From NCBI GenBank assembly GCA_035697145.1, contig DASSDL010000201.1, forward strand, positions 1 to 22,154: a stretch of 22,154 nt of DNA. The letters are read 5' to 3'. The position numbers and the translations under genes were made by a program. This DNA comes from DASQUK01 sp035697145. GTDB taxonomy: Bacteria; Actinomycetota; Acidimicrobiia; Acidimicrobiales; VFJN01. Below the pieces are notes generated by a model that was given only the letters and a program-made list of their open reading frames with translations, was not told the DNA's origin and made no database searches. Below are positions 8,432 through 15,966 of this stretch, one piece after another. How positions within the stretch are numbered: the stretch's first letter is position 1; each line of letters starts with the position of its first letter.

Positions 8432-9720
8432 CCGGCTTTACCCACCGGCAGCTCGTTGGCATCGGACGCGCCGTTGCTGTCGCCGGCGTCGGCGGTGACC
8501 TCCTCGACGGCTTCCTTCACGTCCTCGACCTTCTCGGCGGCCTCCTCGACCGTCGCCTGCTGCTCGCTCGGCAGGGTGCCGAGCCCGGCCAGACCGGACA
8601 GCATCTCGCGCAGCTGGGTCAGCTGGTTGGTCACGGCGTCGCGCTGGCGGGTCAGCTCGCCCACCTCGCGTTCGGCGGTCTGCTTGGTCACCTCGGCGTG
8701 GGTCTTGGCGTCGAACACCAGCTGATCGGCCTCGGACTTGGCGTCGGCCACGGTTCGGTCGGCGAAGGCCTTGGCCTTTCCGATGATGTCGTTGGCCTCG
8801 GCTTCGCTGTCTCGCCGGCGCTGGTCGGCGGCCTGCTCGGTGTCCTTGGCGCGGGTGTCGGCCACCCTGGCGCGCTGCTCGGCCTCGGCCACCAACTTCT
8901 GCGTGCCGGCAACGGCGGCATCGTGGCGGTCGCTCTCCTCGCGCTCCGACCGCTCGCGGCGCTCGGCCAGTTCGAGCTCGAGCGCCTGCAGCTCGGCCTC
9001 GCGCTTCTCCTTGGCCTTGGTGAGCAGCTTGGACGCGGCGGCCCGCTTTTCCTCGGCCTCCCGGGACGCCACGTTGCGCAGCTCGATGATCTCGCGCTCG
9101 GCAGTGGCGCGGAGCGTGGCGATCTCGCGCTCGGCGGTGGCCCGGTGCTCGGCGACCTCGTGGTCGGTGACGCTGCGGAGCTGGCTGGTCTCGCGTTCGG
9201 CTTCCGCCCGCAGGCCCTCGGCCTCCCGCTTGGCCGCCGCTCGCCCCTCGTTGGCCTCACGGTCGGCGGAGTCGCGGGTGGCCTTGGCTTCGCGTTCGGC
9301 GGCGGTCTTGACGGCGGTGGCCACGGCCCGTGCCTTCTCGACCACCTCCTTGGACTCGAGGTGGGCGGCGGCGATCAGCTTCTCGGCCTCGCGCTTGGAC
9401 TCGTCGCGGTGCTCGTTGGCTTGCTCCTCGGCCAGCCGCAGCAGTTGCTCGACCCGCGTGCCCAGTCCGGACAGCGTGGGCTGAGCCGTCTCGTCGAGCT
9501 GCTTGGCCTGCTCGGCGACTTTACGTTCGAGCTCGTTTATGCGATCTCGAGCGTCGGTGGTGCCCGTCTTGGCCTTGGTGGCCGTGTTGGTGAGCTCGTC
9601 GATGCGGGCCTGCAGCCGCCCGATGAACAAGTCGACCTGTGTGCGTTCGTAACCCCTGAGGACGATGGTGAAGTCAGGGGTGCCGGCGCTGTCGGTCGTC
9701 GGCGAAGTGGTGGTCCCCAT
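8428..9720 (-). CDS. DivIVA-like long coiled-coil protein with 11-residue repeats
   Basis: This 430-aa soluble protein has no membrane segment or enzyme motif. Residues 16-40 (FTIVLRGYERTQVDLFIGRL) match the N-terminal DivIVA/Wag31 module, which binds curved membrane and directs polar growth. Residues 41-75 form a short coiled coil. Residues 93-235 fall into 11-residue units, most regular from 137 to 235. A further charged helix runs to about 375, and the tail is acidic and Ser/Asn/Asp-rich. Its ATG at 9720 follows an in-frame stop, so no earlier start is possible. It is first in an operon with an F420 oxidoreductase and an acyl-CoA synthetase, an odd partner for a cell-shape protein. It may be a scaffold or lipid-surface protein rather than the housekeeping DivIVA. 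Confidence 0.8.
   Translation of the reverse strand: MGTTTSPTTDSAGTPDFTIVLRGYERTQVDLFIGRLQARIDELTNTATKAKTGTTDARDRINELERKVAEQAKQLDETAQPTLSGLGTRVEQLLRLAEEQANEHRDESKREAEKLIAAAHLESKEVVEKARAVATAVKTAAEREAKATRDSADREANEGRAAAKREAEGLRAEAERETSQLRSVTDHEVAEHRATAEREIATLRATAEREIIELRNVASREAEEKRAAASKLLTKAKEKREAELQALELELAERRERSEREESDRHDAAVAGTQKLVAEAEQRARVADTRAKDTEQAADQRRRDSEAEANDIIGKAKAFADRTVADAKSEADQLVFDAKTHAEVTKQTAEREVGELTRQRDAVTNQLTQLREMLSGLAGLGTLPSEQQATVEEAAEKVEDVKEAVEEVTADAGDSNGASDANELPVGKAG
9016..9312 (-). repeat. Nine consecutive 33-nt (11-residue) units within the coiled-coil gene
   Basis: Residues 137-235 divide without gaps into nine 11-mers such as TRDSADREANE, GRAAAKREAEG, LRAEAERETSQ, HRATAEREIAT and LRATAEREIIE. 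Units six to eight are also similar at the DNA level. Four less regular units precede them (residues 93-136). A hendecad period gives a nearly straight or right-handed coiled coil, or a helix that lies on a lipid surface. Confidence 0.8.
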
Positions 9721-9787
9721 AAGGACTCATCATGACACGCCTGGCAAGGGCTGGTGGCGTGTGACGTGCCTGCCCGGCGACTCAGAC

Positions 9788-9801
9788 TGGAACCTGTTCT
9801 A
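9788..9801. promoter_or_regulatory. Candidate KstR-type operator (divergent promoter)
   Basis: TGGAACCTGTTCTA matches every fixed base of the mycobacterial KstR consensus TNNAACNNGTTNNA and is palindromic in its core (AAC/GTT). It lies 35 nt upstream of the Rieske start codon and 68 nt upstream of the coiled-coil gene start on the other strand, so one repressor could control both. KstR is a TetR-family repressor released by a steroid-CoA. No regulator gene is in the window, so which protein binds here is unknown. Confidence 0.6.
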
Positions 9802-9835
9802 CTCTGGGGCGTCGGCGTTCCACGGAGGATCAGCC

Positions 9836-10909
9836 ATGGCGAACCGGTATCCCTTTCCCATTCCCTTCGGCTGGTTTTGCGTCGGCTACCCGGAGGACCT
9901 TCCGGTCGGTGAACCGAAGCCCCTCTACTACTTCGGCCGGCACCTGGTGGGCTGGCGCGACCACGACGGCGCGGCACACGTCCACGACGCCTTCTGCGCG
10001 CATCTCGGTGCCCACCTCGGGCACGGCGGGAGCGTCGACGGCTGCGAGCTCGTGTGCCCGTTCCACGGTTGGCGCTACGACGTCGACGGCGCCAACACCG
10101 CCATCCCCTACAGCGAGCGACTGAACCGCAAGGCGCGGCTCCGCACCTACCCCGTGGTCGAACGCAACGGCGTGGTTCTGGCGTGGTACCACCCCGACGG
10201 GGTGGCGCCGCAATGGGACGTCCCCGAGGTGCACGAGCTCGCCGGCCACGCCGACTGGTCGACGGTCATCCGCACCGAGTACGTGATCGACGCCGCCGCC
10301 CAGGAGATGGCGGAGAACACCGTCGACGCTGCCCACTTCCGCTTCGTCCACAACACCGCCACCGTGCCCGAGATCGAGGAGTACACGACCGGGTTCCCCG
10401 AGGCGGTCATGCGGTCGTCGCAGAAGTTCCCCACCCCCCGAGGGATCATGGAGGGCCACATCGATACGCACTCCTGGGGCCCGGGCGTCTCGCTGGTCAA
10501 CTTCAGCGGCATCGTCGACACCCTGAACTACGCCTGCACGACGCCCATCGAAGCCGACCGTTGTGTCCTGCGATTCAACTTCGTCTTCAAGACCATGGGC
10601 GACAGGGAGACCACCCGCAACGTGGGTCGGGCGTTCGTGGCCGAGGTCGACAAACAGGTCAAGGAGGATCGGCCCATCTGGGAGCACAAGGCCCACCTGG
10701 TGCGTCCGGCACTGGCCGACAACGACGGCCCGTTCATGAAGTTCCGCCGCTGGGCGGCGCAGTTCTACGCCGAGGGCGTCGGCGACGAGCGCCTGGTCTA
10801 CCCGCCGCCGTTCTGGCCCGATCGGCTGGACGACGCGCCCGCCAAGGCGACGGCATCGGCGCGCTACACGGAAGAGTCAGCGGAGAACCGGACCGCGCGG
10901 CAGCCGTAA
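9836..10909 (+). CDS. Rieske non-heme iron oxygenase, KshA-like
   Basis: This is the terminal oxygenase component of a two-component monooxygenase (357 aa). It needs a separate ferredoxin reductase, which is not in the window. The Rieske [2Fe-2S] ligands are Cys54, His56, Cys74 and His77 (CAH...CPFH). The mononuclear iron site is visible as NTVDAAHFRFVH with Asn161, Asp164, His167 and His172. The N-terminus RYPFPIPFGWFCVGY is typical of the KshA / sterol-desaturase-type Rieske group, and KshA hydroxylates C9 of 3-ketosteroids. ATG 9836 is chosen because GGAGGA (9824-9829) lies six bases before it; the open frame extends upstream across the promoter. The substrate could be another steroid or a non-steroid ring, but the KstR-like box favours a steroid. 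Confidence 0.9.
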   Translation: MANRYPFPIPFGWFCVGYPEDLPVGEPKPLYYFGRHLVGWRDHDGAAHVHDAFCAHLGAHLGHGGSVDGCELVCPFHGWRYDVDGANTAIPYSERLNRKARLRTYPVVERNGVVLAWYHPDGVAPQWDVPEVHELAGHADWSTVIRTEYVIDAAAQEMAENTVDAAHFRFVHNTATVPEIEEYTTGFPEAVMRSSQKFPTPRGIMEGHIDTHSWGPGVSLVNFSGIVDTLNYACTTPIEADRCVLRFNFVFKTMGDRETTRNVGRAFVAEVDKQVKEDRPIWEHKAHLVRPALADNDGPFMKFRRWAAQFYAEGVGDERLVYPPPFWPDRLDDAPAKATASARYTEESAENRTARQP

Positions 10910-11097
10910 TCGCCCCCGCGGAGCCGACCGCCGTTCGGGGCAAAAGACGGCATGCGTCGACGCCGCGCCGCATGTCGCACATCGCGGGATGCTGCAAACG
11001 CCGGGCGCGCACCCACTCCTTCCGAAATGCGTGATGCCGCTCGCGGGGCCCTGTGCTTCACTCGACTCACCGACCCGGCCGATCCCGAGGAGACGAC
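10910..11097. other. Spacer between the Rieske gene and the tet-like gene
   Basis: No convincing gene is seen in this stretch. CCCCG (about 10914) and CGGGG (about 10936) could pair as a weak five-base stem after the Rieske stop, but with a long loop and no U-run, so I do not call it a terminator. The spacer ends in GAGGAG (11087-11092), a ribosome site for the small ORF at 11098. Confidence 0.5.
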
Positions 11098-11196
11098 ATG
11101 CGAGCTGCCTTCATGCCCGTGCCTGCAGTGACGAGCGTGAAGGATGTGCATGCGAACGTTGAACCTCGGGATCTTGGCTCATGTCGACGCGGGTAA
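11098..11196 (+). CDS. Possible small leader ORF overlapping the tet-like gene start
   Basis: This short frame of 32 codons begins with ATG five bases after GAGGAG (11087-11092), a stronger ribosome site than that of the resistance-type gene it overlaps. It starts MRAAFMPVPAVTSVKDVH and ends at TAA 11194-11196, inside the first codons of the GTPase gene in another frame. Leader peptides are known upstream of tet(M), where they act in transcription attenuation, so a regulatory ORF is possible. The N-terminus also faintly resembles that of zinc alcohol dehydrogenases, so it could be a decayed gene start. There is no protein-level evidence that it is made. Confidence 0.3.
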   Translation: MRAAFMPVPAVTSVKDVHANVEPRDLGSCRRG

Positions 11197-13021
11197 GACC
11201 AGCCTGACGGAGCGTCTGCTCCACTCCGCGGGTGTCATCGACGAGATCGGCAGTGTCGACGCCGGCACCAGCCACACCGACTTCCTCGACCTCGAACGTC
11301 GGCGAGGCATCACCCTCAAGGCCGCGGTGGTGTCGTTCGTCGTCGGGGATGTCACCATCAACCTGCTCGACACGCCGGGCCACCCGGACTTCATCGCCGA
11401 GGTCGAGCGTGCGCTCAGCGTGCTCGACGGAGCGGTCCTGGTGATCTCCGCCGTCGAGGGTGTTCAGGCGCAGACGCGTGTCCTCATGCGCGCCCTGCAG
11501 CGGCTGCGCATCCCGACTGTGCTGTTCGTCAACAAGATCGACCGCGTCGGCGCCCAGGAGGGCGCCATCTTGCGCGCGATCGCCGACAGGCTGACATTGT
11601 CGTTCGTCGCCATGGGCACGACGCGCGACCTCGGCTCCCGCATCGCCGACTTCGTGCCGTTCGGCCCGCCCGAGCTCGACTTCACGGCGCTGGCCGATCA
11701 CGACGACCGCGTGCTCGCCGCCCTCGTCGGTGAGACGTCGCCCTGCTACGACTGGCTGTACCACGCCCTCGTAGCGCAGACCGGGCAGGCGAAGGTGCAC
11801 CCGTTGTTCTTCGGCTCGGCGATCACCGGCGCGGGTGTCGACGCCGTCACCGCGGGGATCACCGAGCTGCTGCCCGCCATTCGAGGCGGTGCCGACGCCC
11901 CGCTCGCGGGCATGGTCTTCAAGATCGATCGAGGCCCGGCCGGCGAGCGGGTTGCGTACGTGCGCATGTTCAGCGGCACGCTCCGCGTGCGTGACCGTGT
12001 GGGCGAGCACACCGTCACCGGCATCGAGGTGTTCGACCGCGGTGCGACCGTCCGCCGGTCATGCGCCATCGGCGGCGAGATCGCCAAGGTCTGGGGGCTG
12101 GCTGAGGTCCGCATCGGCGACGCGATCGGGGAGCGACACGGACGCGCCGGCCAGCACCACTTCGCGCCGCCCACGCTGGAGACCGTCGTCCTGCCCGACC
12201 CCCAGCAACGCCGCGCGCTGCACACAGCGCTCACCCAGCTAGCCGAGCAGGACCCGCTAATCGGCTTGCGCCTCGACGAGGTCAGACAGGAGCTGCACCT
12301 CTCCCTCTACGGCGACGTGCAGAAGGAGGTCATCCAGGCGACGCTCGCCGATGAGTTCGGCCTCGACGTCGAGTTCCAGGAGACCACGCCGATCTGCATC
12401 GAGCGTCCCGTGGGCACCGGCGAGGCGATCGAGCGGATGCCACGCGGCCGGTCGGCCCAGCGTCCGTTCCTCGCTGGTGTCGGCCTGCGCGTCGATCCGG
12501 CACCGGTTCGTTCGGGCGTCACCTTCCGCTACGAGATCGAGCTCGGCTCGCTGCCCGCTGCGTTCATGAAGGCGATCGCCGAGACCGTGCCCCAAGCGCT
12601 ACGCCAGGGCCTCCACGGCTGGGAGGTCACCGACTGCGTCGTCACCCTGACGCGCTCGCAGTACGCACCACGGCAGAGTCACTCGCACCAGGGTTTCAGC
12701 AAGGCGATGTCGAGCATCGGCAGCGACTTCCGGCTCCTGACGCCGCTCGTCCTGATGGCCGCGCTCCGACGGGCCGGTACCGTCGTGTGCGAGCCCATCC
12801 ACCGGTACCGGCTCGAGATCCCCGGCCACGTGCTCCCGGTCATGGTGCCGACGCTCGCCCGCCTGGAGGCGCCGCCACTCGAGAAGACGACGAAGGGCCC
12901 GGCTTTCGTTCTCGGCGGTCAGATCCGCGCCGGGCTCGTGCACGCCCTCCAAGCGCAGCTGCCCGAGCTGACGCGCGGTGAGGGGTGCTCGAATCGACGT
13001 TCGACAGTTACCAGCCCGTGA
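11150..13021 (+). CDS. Tetracycline-resistance-type ribosomal protection GTPase (Tet(M)/Otr(A)-like), frameshifted near its 3' end
   Basis: This is an EF-G-like translational GTPase of the family that removes tetracycline from the ribosome. G-motifs are AHVDAGKTS (10-18), RGIT (52-55), DTPGH (74-78) and NKID (128-131). The C-terminal half keeps the family pattern SDFRLLTPLVLMAALRRAGT. The ATG at 11150 is preferred over 11144 because GAAGG (11139-11143) is six bases away and the product begins MRTLNLGILAHVDAGKT. The frame ends early at 13021: after residue 612 it turns into CSNRRSTVTSP, while another frame carries a normal-looking C-terminus to 13107. Restored length would be about 652 aa, near Tet(M) (639). 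Codon use seems slightly less GC-biased than in the neighbours, and no pathway partner is adjacent, so acquisition is possible. Real resistance is untested. Confidence 0.88.
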   Translation: MRTLNLGILAHVDAGKTSLTERLLHSAGVIDEIGSVDAGTSHTDFLDLERRRGITLKAAVVSFVVGDVTINLLDTPGHPDFIAEVERALSVLDGAVLVISAVEGVQAQTRVLMRALQRLRIPTVLFVNKIDRVGAQEGAILRAIADRLTLSFVAMGTTRDLGSRIADFVPFGPPELDFTALADHDDRVLAALVGETSPCYDWLYHALVAQTGQAKVHPLFFGSAITGAGVDAVTAGITELLPAIRGGADAPLAGMVFKIDRGPAGERVAYVRMFSGTLRVRDRVGEHTVTGIEVFDRGATVRRSCAIGGEIAKVWGLAEVRIGDAIGERHGRAGQHHFAPPTLETVVLPDPQQRRALHTALTQLAEQDPLIGLRLDEVRQELHLSLYGDVQKEVIQATLADEFGLDVEFQETTPICIERPVGTGEAIERMPRGRSAQRPFLAGVGLRVDPAPVRSGVTFRYEIELGSLPAAFMKAIAETVPQALRQGLHGWEVTDCVVTLTRSQYAPRQSHSHQGFSKAMSSIGSDFRLLTPLVLMAALRRAGTVVCEPIHRYRLEIPGHVLPVMVPTLARLEAPPLEKTTKGPAFVLGGQIRAGLVHALQAQLPELTRGEGCSNRRSTVTSP

Positions 13022-13107
13022 GCGGCGCACCGCCGGCAAGGGGTCGCACCGACAACAACCCGCTGAACCGGGAGGAGTACTTCATGAACGTGCTCGGCGT
13101 GGTGTAG
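12982..13107 (+). pseudogene. Out-of-frame C-terminal segment of the tet-like gene
   Basis: After the GGGG run at 12982-12985 the reading frame is shifted by one base. Adding one G restores VLESTFDSYQPVSGAPPARG, then RTDNNPLNREEYFMNVLGVV and a TAG at 13105-13107. This is protein-like, and RTD(N/H)NPLNR(K/E)EY is what I expect at the end of actinobacterial homologues. The lesion is a one-base deletion in a G run, either genuine or a sequencing error. Confidence 0.75.
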
Positions 13108-13189
13108 GTCGCCGGAAGCTGACCACACAGCGTGCGCTCCCCGGACCGGCGGGTCACTGGGTGCCGGCTTGACGGTAGGTTGCCTGGCG

Positions 13190-14383
13190 GTGTCGACCGT
13201 CGATGACCAGCCGTCCGAAGCTGGGGCCTGCGAGCCGGAGACCACGGGGGCCGTGCTGGCCGCCCTATCGGCTGCCATGCGGGCGGTGACGCTCGGGTCA
13301 TCGCTGGACCGGGTGCTGCACCAGCTCGCCGAGAGCGCCCGGAACCTCGTGGGTGCCCGCTATGCCGCCATCGGCCTGCCGGAGCCGGAGGGCGACGAGT
13401 TCGCCAGCTTCGTCAGCGTGGGCATGAGCGAAGCGCTGGTCGAGCAGCTCGGTCCCCTGCCCCGCACCCACGGGCTGCTCGACGCCATGCTCACGGACCC
13501 GTCACCGTTCCGCACCGCCGACATCACCCGGGACCCACGTTTTCGGGGGTGGTGGCCGGCGGCCCACCCACAGATGCGCTCGTTCCTCGGGGTGCCCATC
13601 GTGTCGGCGGGCGACATCATCGGGGCCTTCTACCTGACCGACAAGCTGGGCGAGCCCGAGTTCAGCGCCGCTGACGAATCGGCCGTGGTGCTGCTCGCCT
13701 CGCACGCCGCCATCGCCATCGACCAGGCACGCCTCTTCGAGGACAGCCGCGAGCTGGGGTTGGTGCAGGAGCGGGGACGGCTCGCCCGCGAGCTGCACGA
13801 TGCCATGAGCCAGTCGCTGTTCAGCCTGCAGCTGTCGGCCGAGGCGGCCGGGCGCCTGCTGGAGAGCGATCCGGCCGCCGCCGCCGAGCAGGTCGCAACC
13901 GTCACGGCCATAGCCCGCCGGGTGGCGGCCGAGTTGCGGACCACGGTCGACGGGCTGCGGCCGGCCGACCTCGAGCGCGACGGGCTCGTCGCCGCGCTCG
14001 GCGCCCAGCTGACGCTCGCCGGCCGCGCGCACGACGTCCCGGTCGAGATCGAGGCGGGCGAGCTGCCCGAGCTCGACCCCGACGACGAACACCAGATCCT
14101 GCGGATCGCCCAGGAGGCGGTCACCAACGCGCTCCGTCATGCCGACGCCAGCCGGGTGCGGGTGTCCATCGGCACCGAAGGTGGACGGGACTCTTCCGGT
14201 GGCGCCCTCGTCTTGCGGGTGACCGACGATGGCCGCGGCTTCGATCCGACGGCTCGGGGCGTGCGGGCGCGCCGATTGGGGCTCACGTCGATGAACGAGC
14301 GGGCCGCCTCCGCGGGCGGATCGCTCACCATCACGTCGGCCCCGGGTCAGGGCACCGCGGTCGAGCTGCGGGTGCCCCGGTAG
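13190..14383 (+). CDS. GAF-domain sensor histidine kinase (NarL-partner type, HisKA_3)
   Basis: This soluble sensor kinase (about 397 aa) autophosphorylates on His203 in RLARELHDAMSQSL, the HisKA_3 H-box. A GAF domain covers about residues 33-185 (NLVGARYAAIGLPE ... FLGVPIVSAGDIIGAFYLTDK). The ATPase domain has the N-box ILRIAQEAVTNALRHA, the G1 box DDGRGFD and GLTSMNERAASAGG. No membrane segment is visible, so it probably senses a cytoplasmic or diffusible cue; a haem-binding (DevS-like) role is possible but unproven. Start choice is uncertain: GTG 13190 gives VSTVDDQ, while TTG 13169 would add seven residues. It lies 19 nt upstream of its response regulator. Confidence 0.92.
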   Translation: MSTVDDQPSEAGACEPETTGAVLAALSAAMRAVTLGSSLDRVLHQLAESARNLVGARYAAIGLPEPEGDEFASFVSVGMSEALVEQLGPLPRTHGLLDAMLTDPSPFRTADITRDPRFRGWWPAAHPQMRSFLGVPIVSAGDIIGAFYLTDKLGEPEFSAADESAVVLLASHAAIAIDQARLFEDSRELGLVQERGRLARELHDAMSQSLFSLQLSAEAAGRLLESDPAAAAEQVATVTAIARRVAAELRTTVDGLRPADLERDGLVAALGAQLTLAGRAHDVPVEIEAGELPELDPDDEHQILRIAQEAVTNALRHADASRVRVSIGTEGGRDSSGGALVLRVTDDGRGFDPTARGVRARRLGLTSMNERAASAGGSLTITSAPGQGTAVELRVPR

Positions 14384-14402
14384 GTCCCGGAGGAAGGGCG
14401 CC

Positions 14403-15095
14403 GTGACGGCCGAGAGCCTGCCCAGACCGATTCGCGTGGCGATCAGCGACGACCACCCCGTCGTCCGCCAGGGGCTGCGGTCGTTCCTCGAGGCGCAGGG
14501 ATTCGAGGTGGTAGGCGAGGCGGCCGACGGCGACGAGGCGGTGCGGCTGGTCGAGCGGACCCAGCCCGACGTGCTGCTCACCGATGTGGTCATGCCGCGC
14601 GTCGACGGCATCGAGGCCATCCGCCGGCTGCGTGCCGCGGGGTCGTCGGTCGGAATCCTGGTGCTCACGAGCTTCAGCGGCGCCGAGCAGGTGATCCCCG
14701 CCATCCAGGCCGGCGCCGACGGCTACATGCTGAAGGACGCCGGTCCCGCCGCCCTCGACGGCGCCATCAGGGCGGTGCACCGGGGTGAGCCGTTGCTCGC
14801 GCCCGAGGCCGCGGCCGTGGTCATGGCCAAGGTGGCGGACGCGGCTGATCCCGCGGCTGCCACCGCAGCTGGGTCGGTCCATCCCGACCTGGAGCGGCTC
14901 ACGGCGCGGGAGCGGGAGGTGTTGGCCGGGCTGGGCCGAGGGCTGTCCAACCGTCAGCTGGCCGCCGAGCTGTACGTGTCGGAGAAGACGGTGAAGACGC
15001 ACGTCTCCAACGTGCTGGCGAAGCTGCGGCTCGGCGACCGCACGCAGGCCGCTTTGTTCGCGGTGCGGGTGGGCCTGGTCGATCCGCGGGCCTGA
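14403..15095 (+). CDS. NarL/LuxR-family response regulator
   Basis: This DNA-binding partner (230 aa) of the upstream kinase has a receiver domain at about residues 10-125, with the acidic pair Asp16/Asp17, the phospho-acceptor Asp61 in LLTDVVMPRVDG, the conserved Thr/Ser region LVLTSF and Lys in YMLKDAG. A LuxR-type helix-turn-helix fills the C-terminus (LTAREREVLAGLGRGLSNRQ ... VSEKTVKTHVSNVLAKL). The GTG start at 14403 has a strong GGAGGAAGG about six bases upstream. Targets are not known; no obvious palindromic operator for it was found here. Confidence 0.94.
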   Translation: MTAESLPRPIRVAISDDHPVVRQGLRSFLEAQGFEVVGEAADGDEAVRLVERTQPDVLLTDVVMPRVDGIEAIRRLRAAGSSVGILVLTSFSGAEQVIPAIQAGADGYMLKDAGPAALDGAIRAVHRGEPLLAPEAAAVVMAKVADAADPAAATAAGSVHPDLERLTAREREVLAGLGRGLSNRQLAAELYVSEKTVKTHVSNVLAKLRLGDRTQAALFAVRVGLVDPRA

Positions 15096-15100
15096 GCCGG

Positions 15101-15128
15101 CCCGCATCGTCGCAGGTCAGCGACGGGC
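15101..15128 (+). terminator. Possible weak terminator hairpin after the response regulator
   Basis: CGTCGC (15108-15113) and GCGACG (15120-15125) form a perfect six-base stem with a six-base loop, and CCGG/GGCC can extend it across a bulge. It sits 12 nt after the response regulator stop. There is no U-run, so it may be only an RNA-stabilising or Rho-associated hairpin. Confidence 0.3.
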
Positions 15129-15231
15129 CCAGGGGTGTAGGCCTCACGACCGAGGACGAACCGGTCCGGCGGCCGATGGCGAAACCCGCATGGCTCCCTA
15201 CGTTGCGCAGACAGACGAAGGGAGCACGAAA

Positions 15232-15966
15232 GTGCGCAGGACAGCTCTTATCACCGGTGGCAGCCGAGGCCTGGGGCTGGCCCTGGCCCGGGACTTGGCG
15301 GCGGACGGTTGGAACCTGGTCGTCGACGCCCGCGACGCCGACGCCCTCGAGCGGGCGCGACGCGAGATCGACGCCGGCGGTCCCGGCACCGTCATCGCCC
15401 TGCCGGGCGACATCGCCGACCCGGTCCACGTCGCCGCTCTCGTCAACGCCGCCGCCGGCCAGGGGGGCTTCGAGCTGCTGGTCAACAATGCCGGCACGCT
15501 CGGGCCCTCCCCCCTGCCCCACGTCGCCTGGCTGCGGACCGGCGACCTGGAACGGATCCTGCGGACCAACGTGGTCGCACCCCTGCGCTTGATCCAAGCC
15601 GCCCTCCCTCGCCTGCGGGCGGCGCGGGGCGCGATCGTCAACATGACCTCAGACGCCGCGGTCGAGGGGTACGGGGGCTGGGGCGCCTACGGGGCCTCCA
15701 AGGCGGCACTGGAACAGCTCAGCCGGGTGCTGGCGGCCGAGGAGAGCGATGTGCGCGTCATGTGGGTCGACCCCGGGGACATGCGCACGCGGATGCACCA
15801 GGACGCATTCCCGGGCGAGGACATCTCCGATCGCCCGACGCCCGAAAGCCGCGTTCCGGGCCTCCGGCGGCTCATCGACGAGCGGCGACCAAGCGGCCGC
15901 TACCGGGTCGAGGACCTGTTGGACGAAGCGGCCCACGACGACGGGTTGGTCGAGGCGGGCCCATGA
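15232..15966 (+). CDS. Short-chain dehydrogenase/reductase (SDR)
   Basis: This classical SDR has 244 aa. The nucleotide-binding motif TGGSRGLG is at 8-15, NNAG at 85-88, and the catalytic set is Ser140, Tyr153 and Lys157 (SDAAVEG ... YGASK). Arg12 in the glycine motif hints at NADP(H). GTG 15232 is preferred: AAGGGAG (15218-15224) lies seven bases upstream and the protein then starts directly at the first strand (VRRTALITGG). An in-frame ATG at 15190 would add 14 residues unlike the family. The stop overlaps the next start (ATGA, 15963-15966), coupling it to the QueA-like gene. The substrate is unknown. Confidence 0.88.
   Translation: MRRTALITGGSRGLGLALARDLAADGWNLVVDARDADALERARREIDAGGPGTVIALPGDIADPVHVAALVNAAAGQGGFELLVNNAGTLGPSPLPHVAWLRTGDLERILRTNVVAPLRLIQAALPRLRAARGAIVNMTSDAAVEGYGGWGAYGASKAALEQLSRVLAAEESDVRVMWVDPGDMRTRMHQDAFPGEDISDRPTPESRVPGLRRLIDERRPSGRYRVEDLLDEAAHDDGLVEAGP

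Noticed and set aside
7368..8462. Upstream extension of the acyl-CoA synthetase frame to a 903-aa protein
   Set aside because: The extra part is an out-of-frame translation of the F420 oxidoreductase gene; ATG 7367 gives the normal ligase N-terminus.
8698..9735. A 345-codon Gly/Leu-rich plus-strand frame across the coiled-coil gene
   Set aside because: It mirrors the repetitive Ala/Glu/Arg codons of the minus-strand repeats and has no ribosome site or known motif.
13169..13189. TTG at 13169 as start of the histidine kinase
   Set aside because: Rare start codon with no ribosome site, adding seven residues outside any domain; GTG 13190 is kept, though this is not certain.
15309..15962. N-terminal extension of the QueA-like frame through the SDR gene
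   Set aside because: The extension is Arg/Gly/Pro-rich shadow sequence; the ATG at 15963 overlaps the SDR stop and begins the family-like part.
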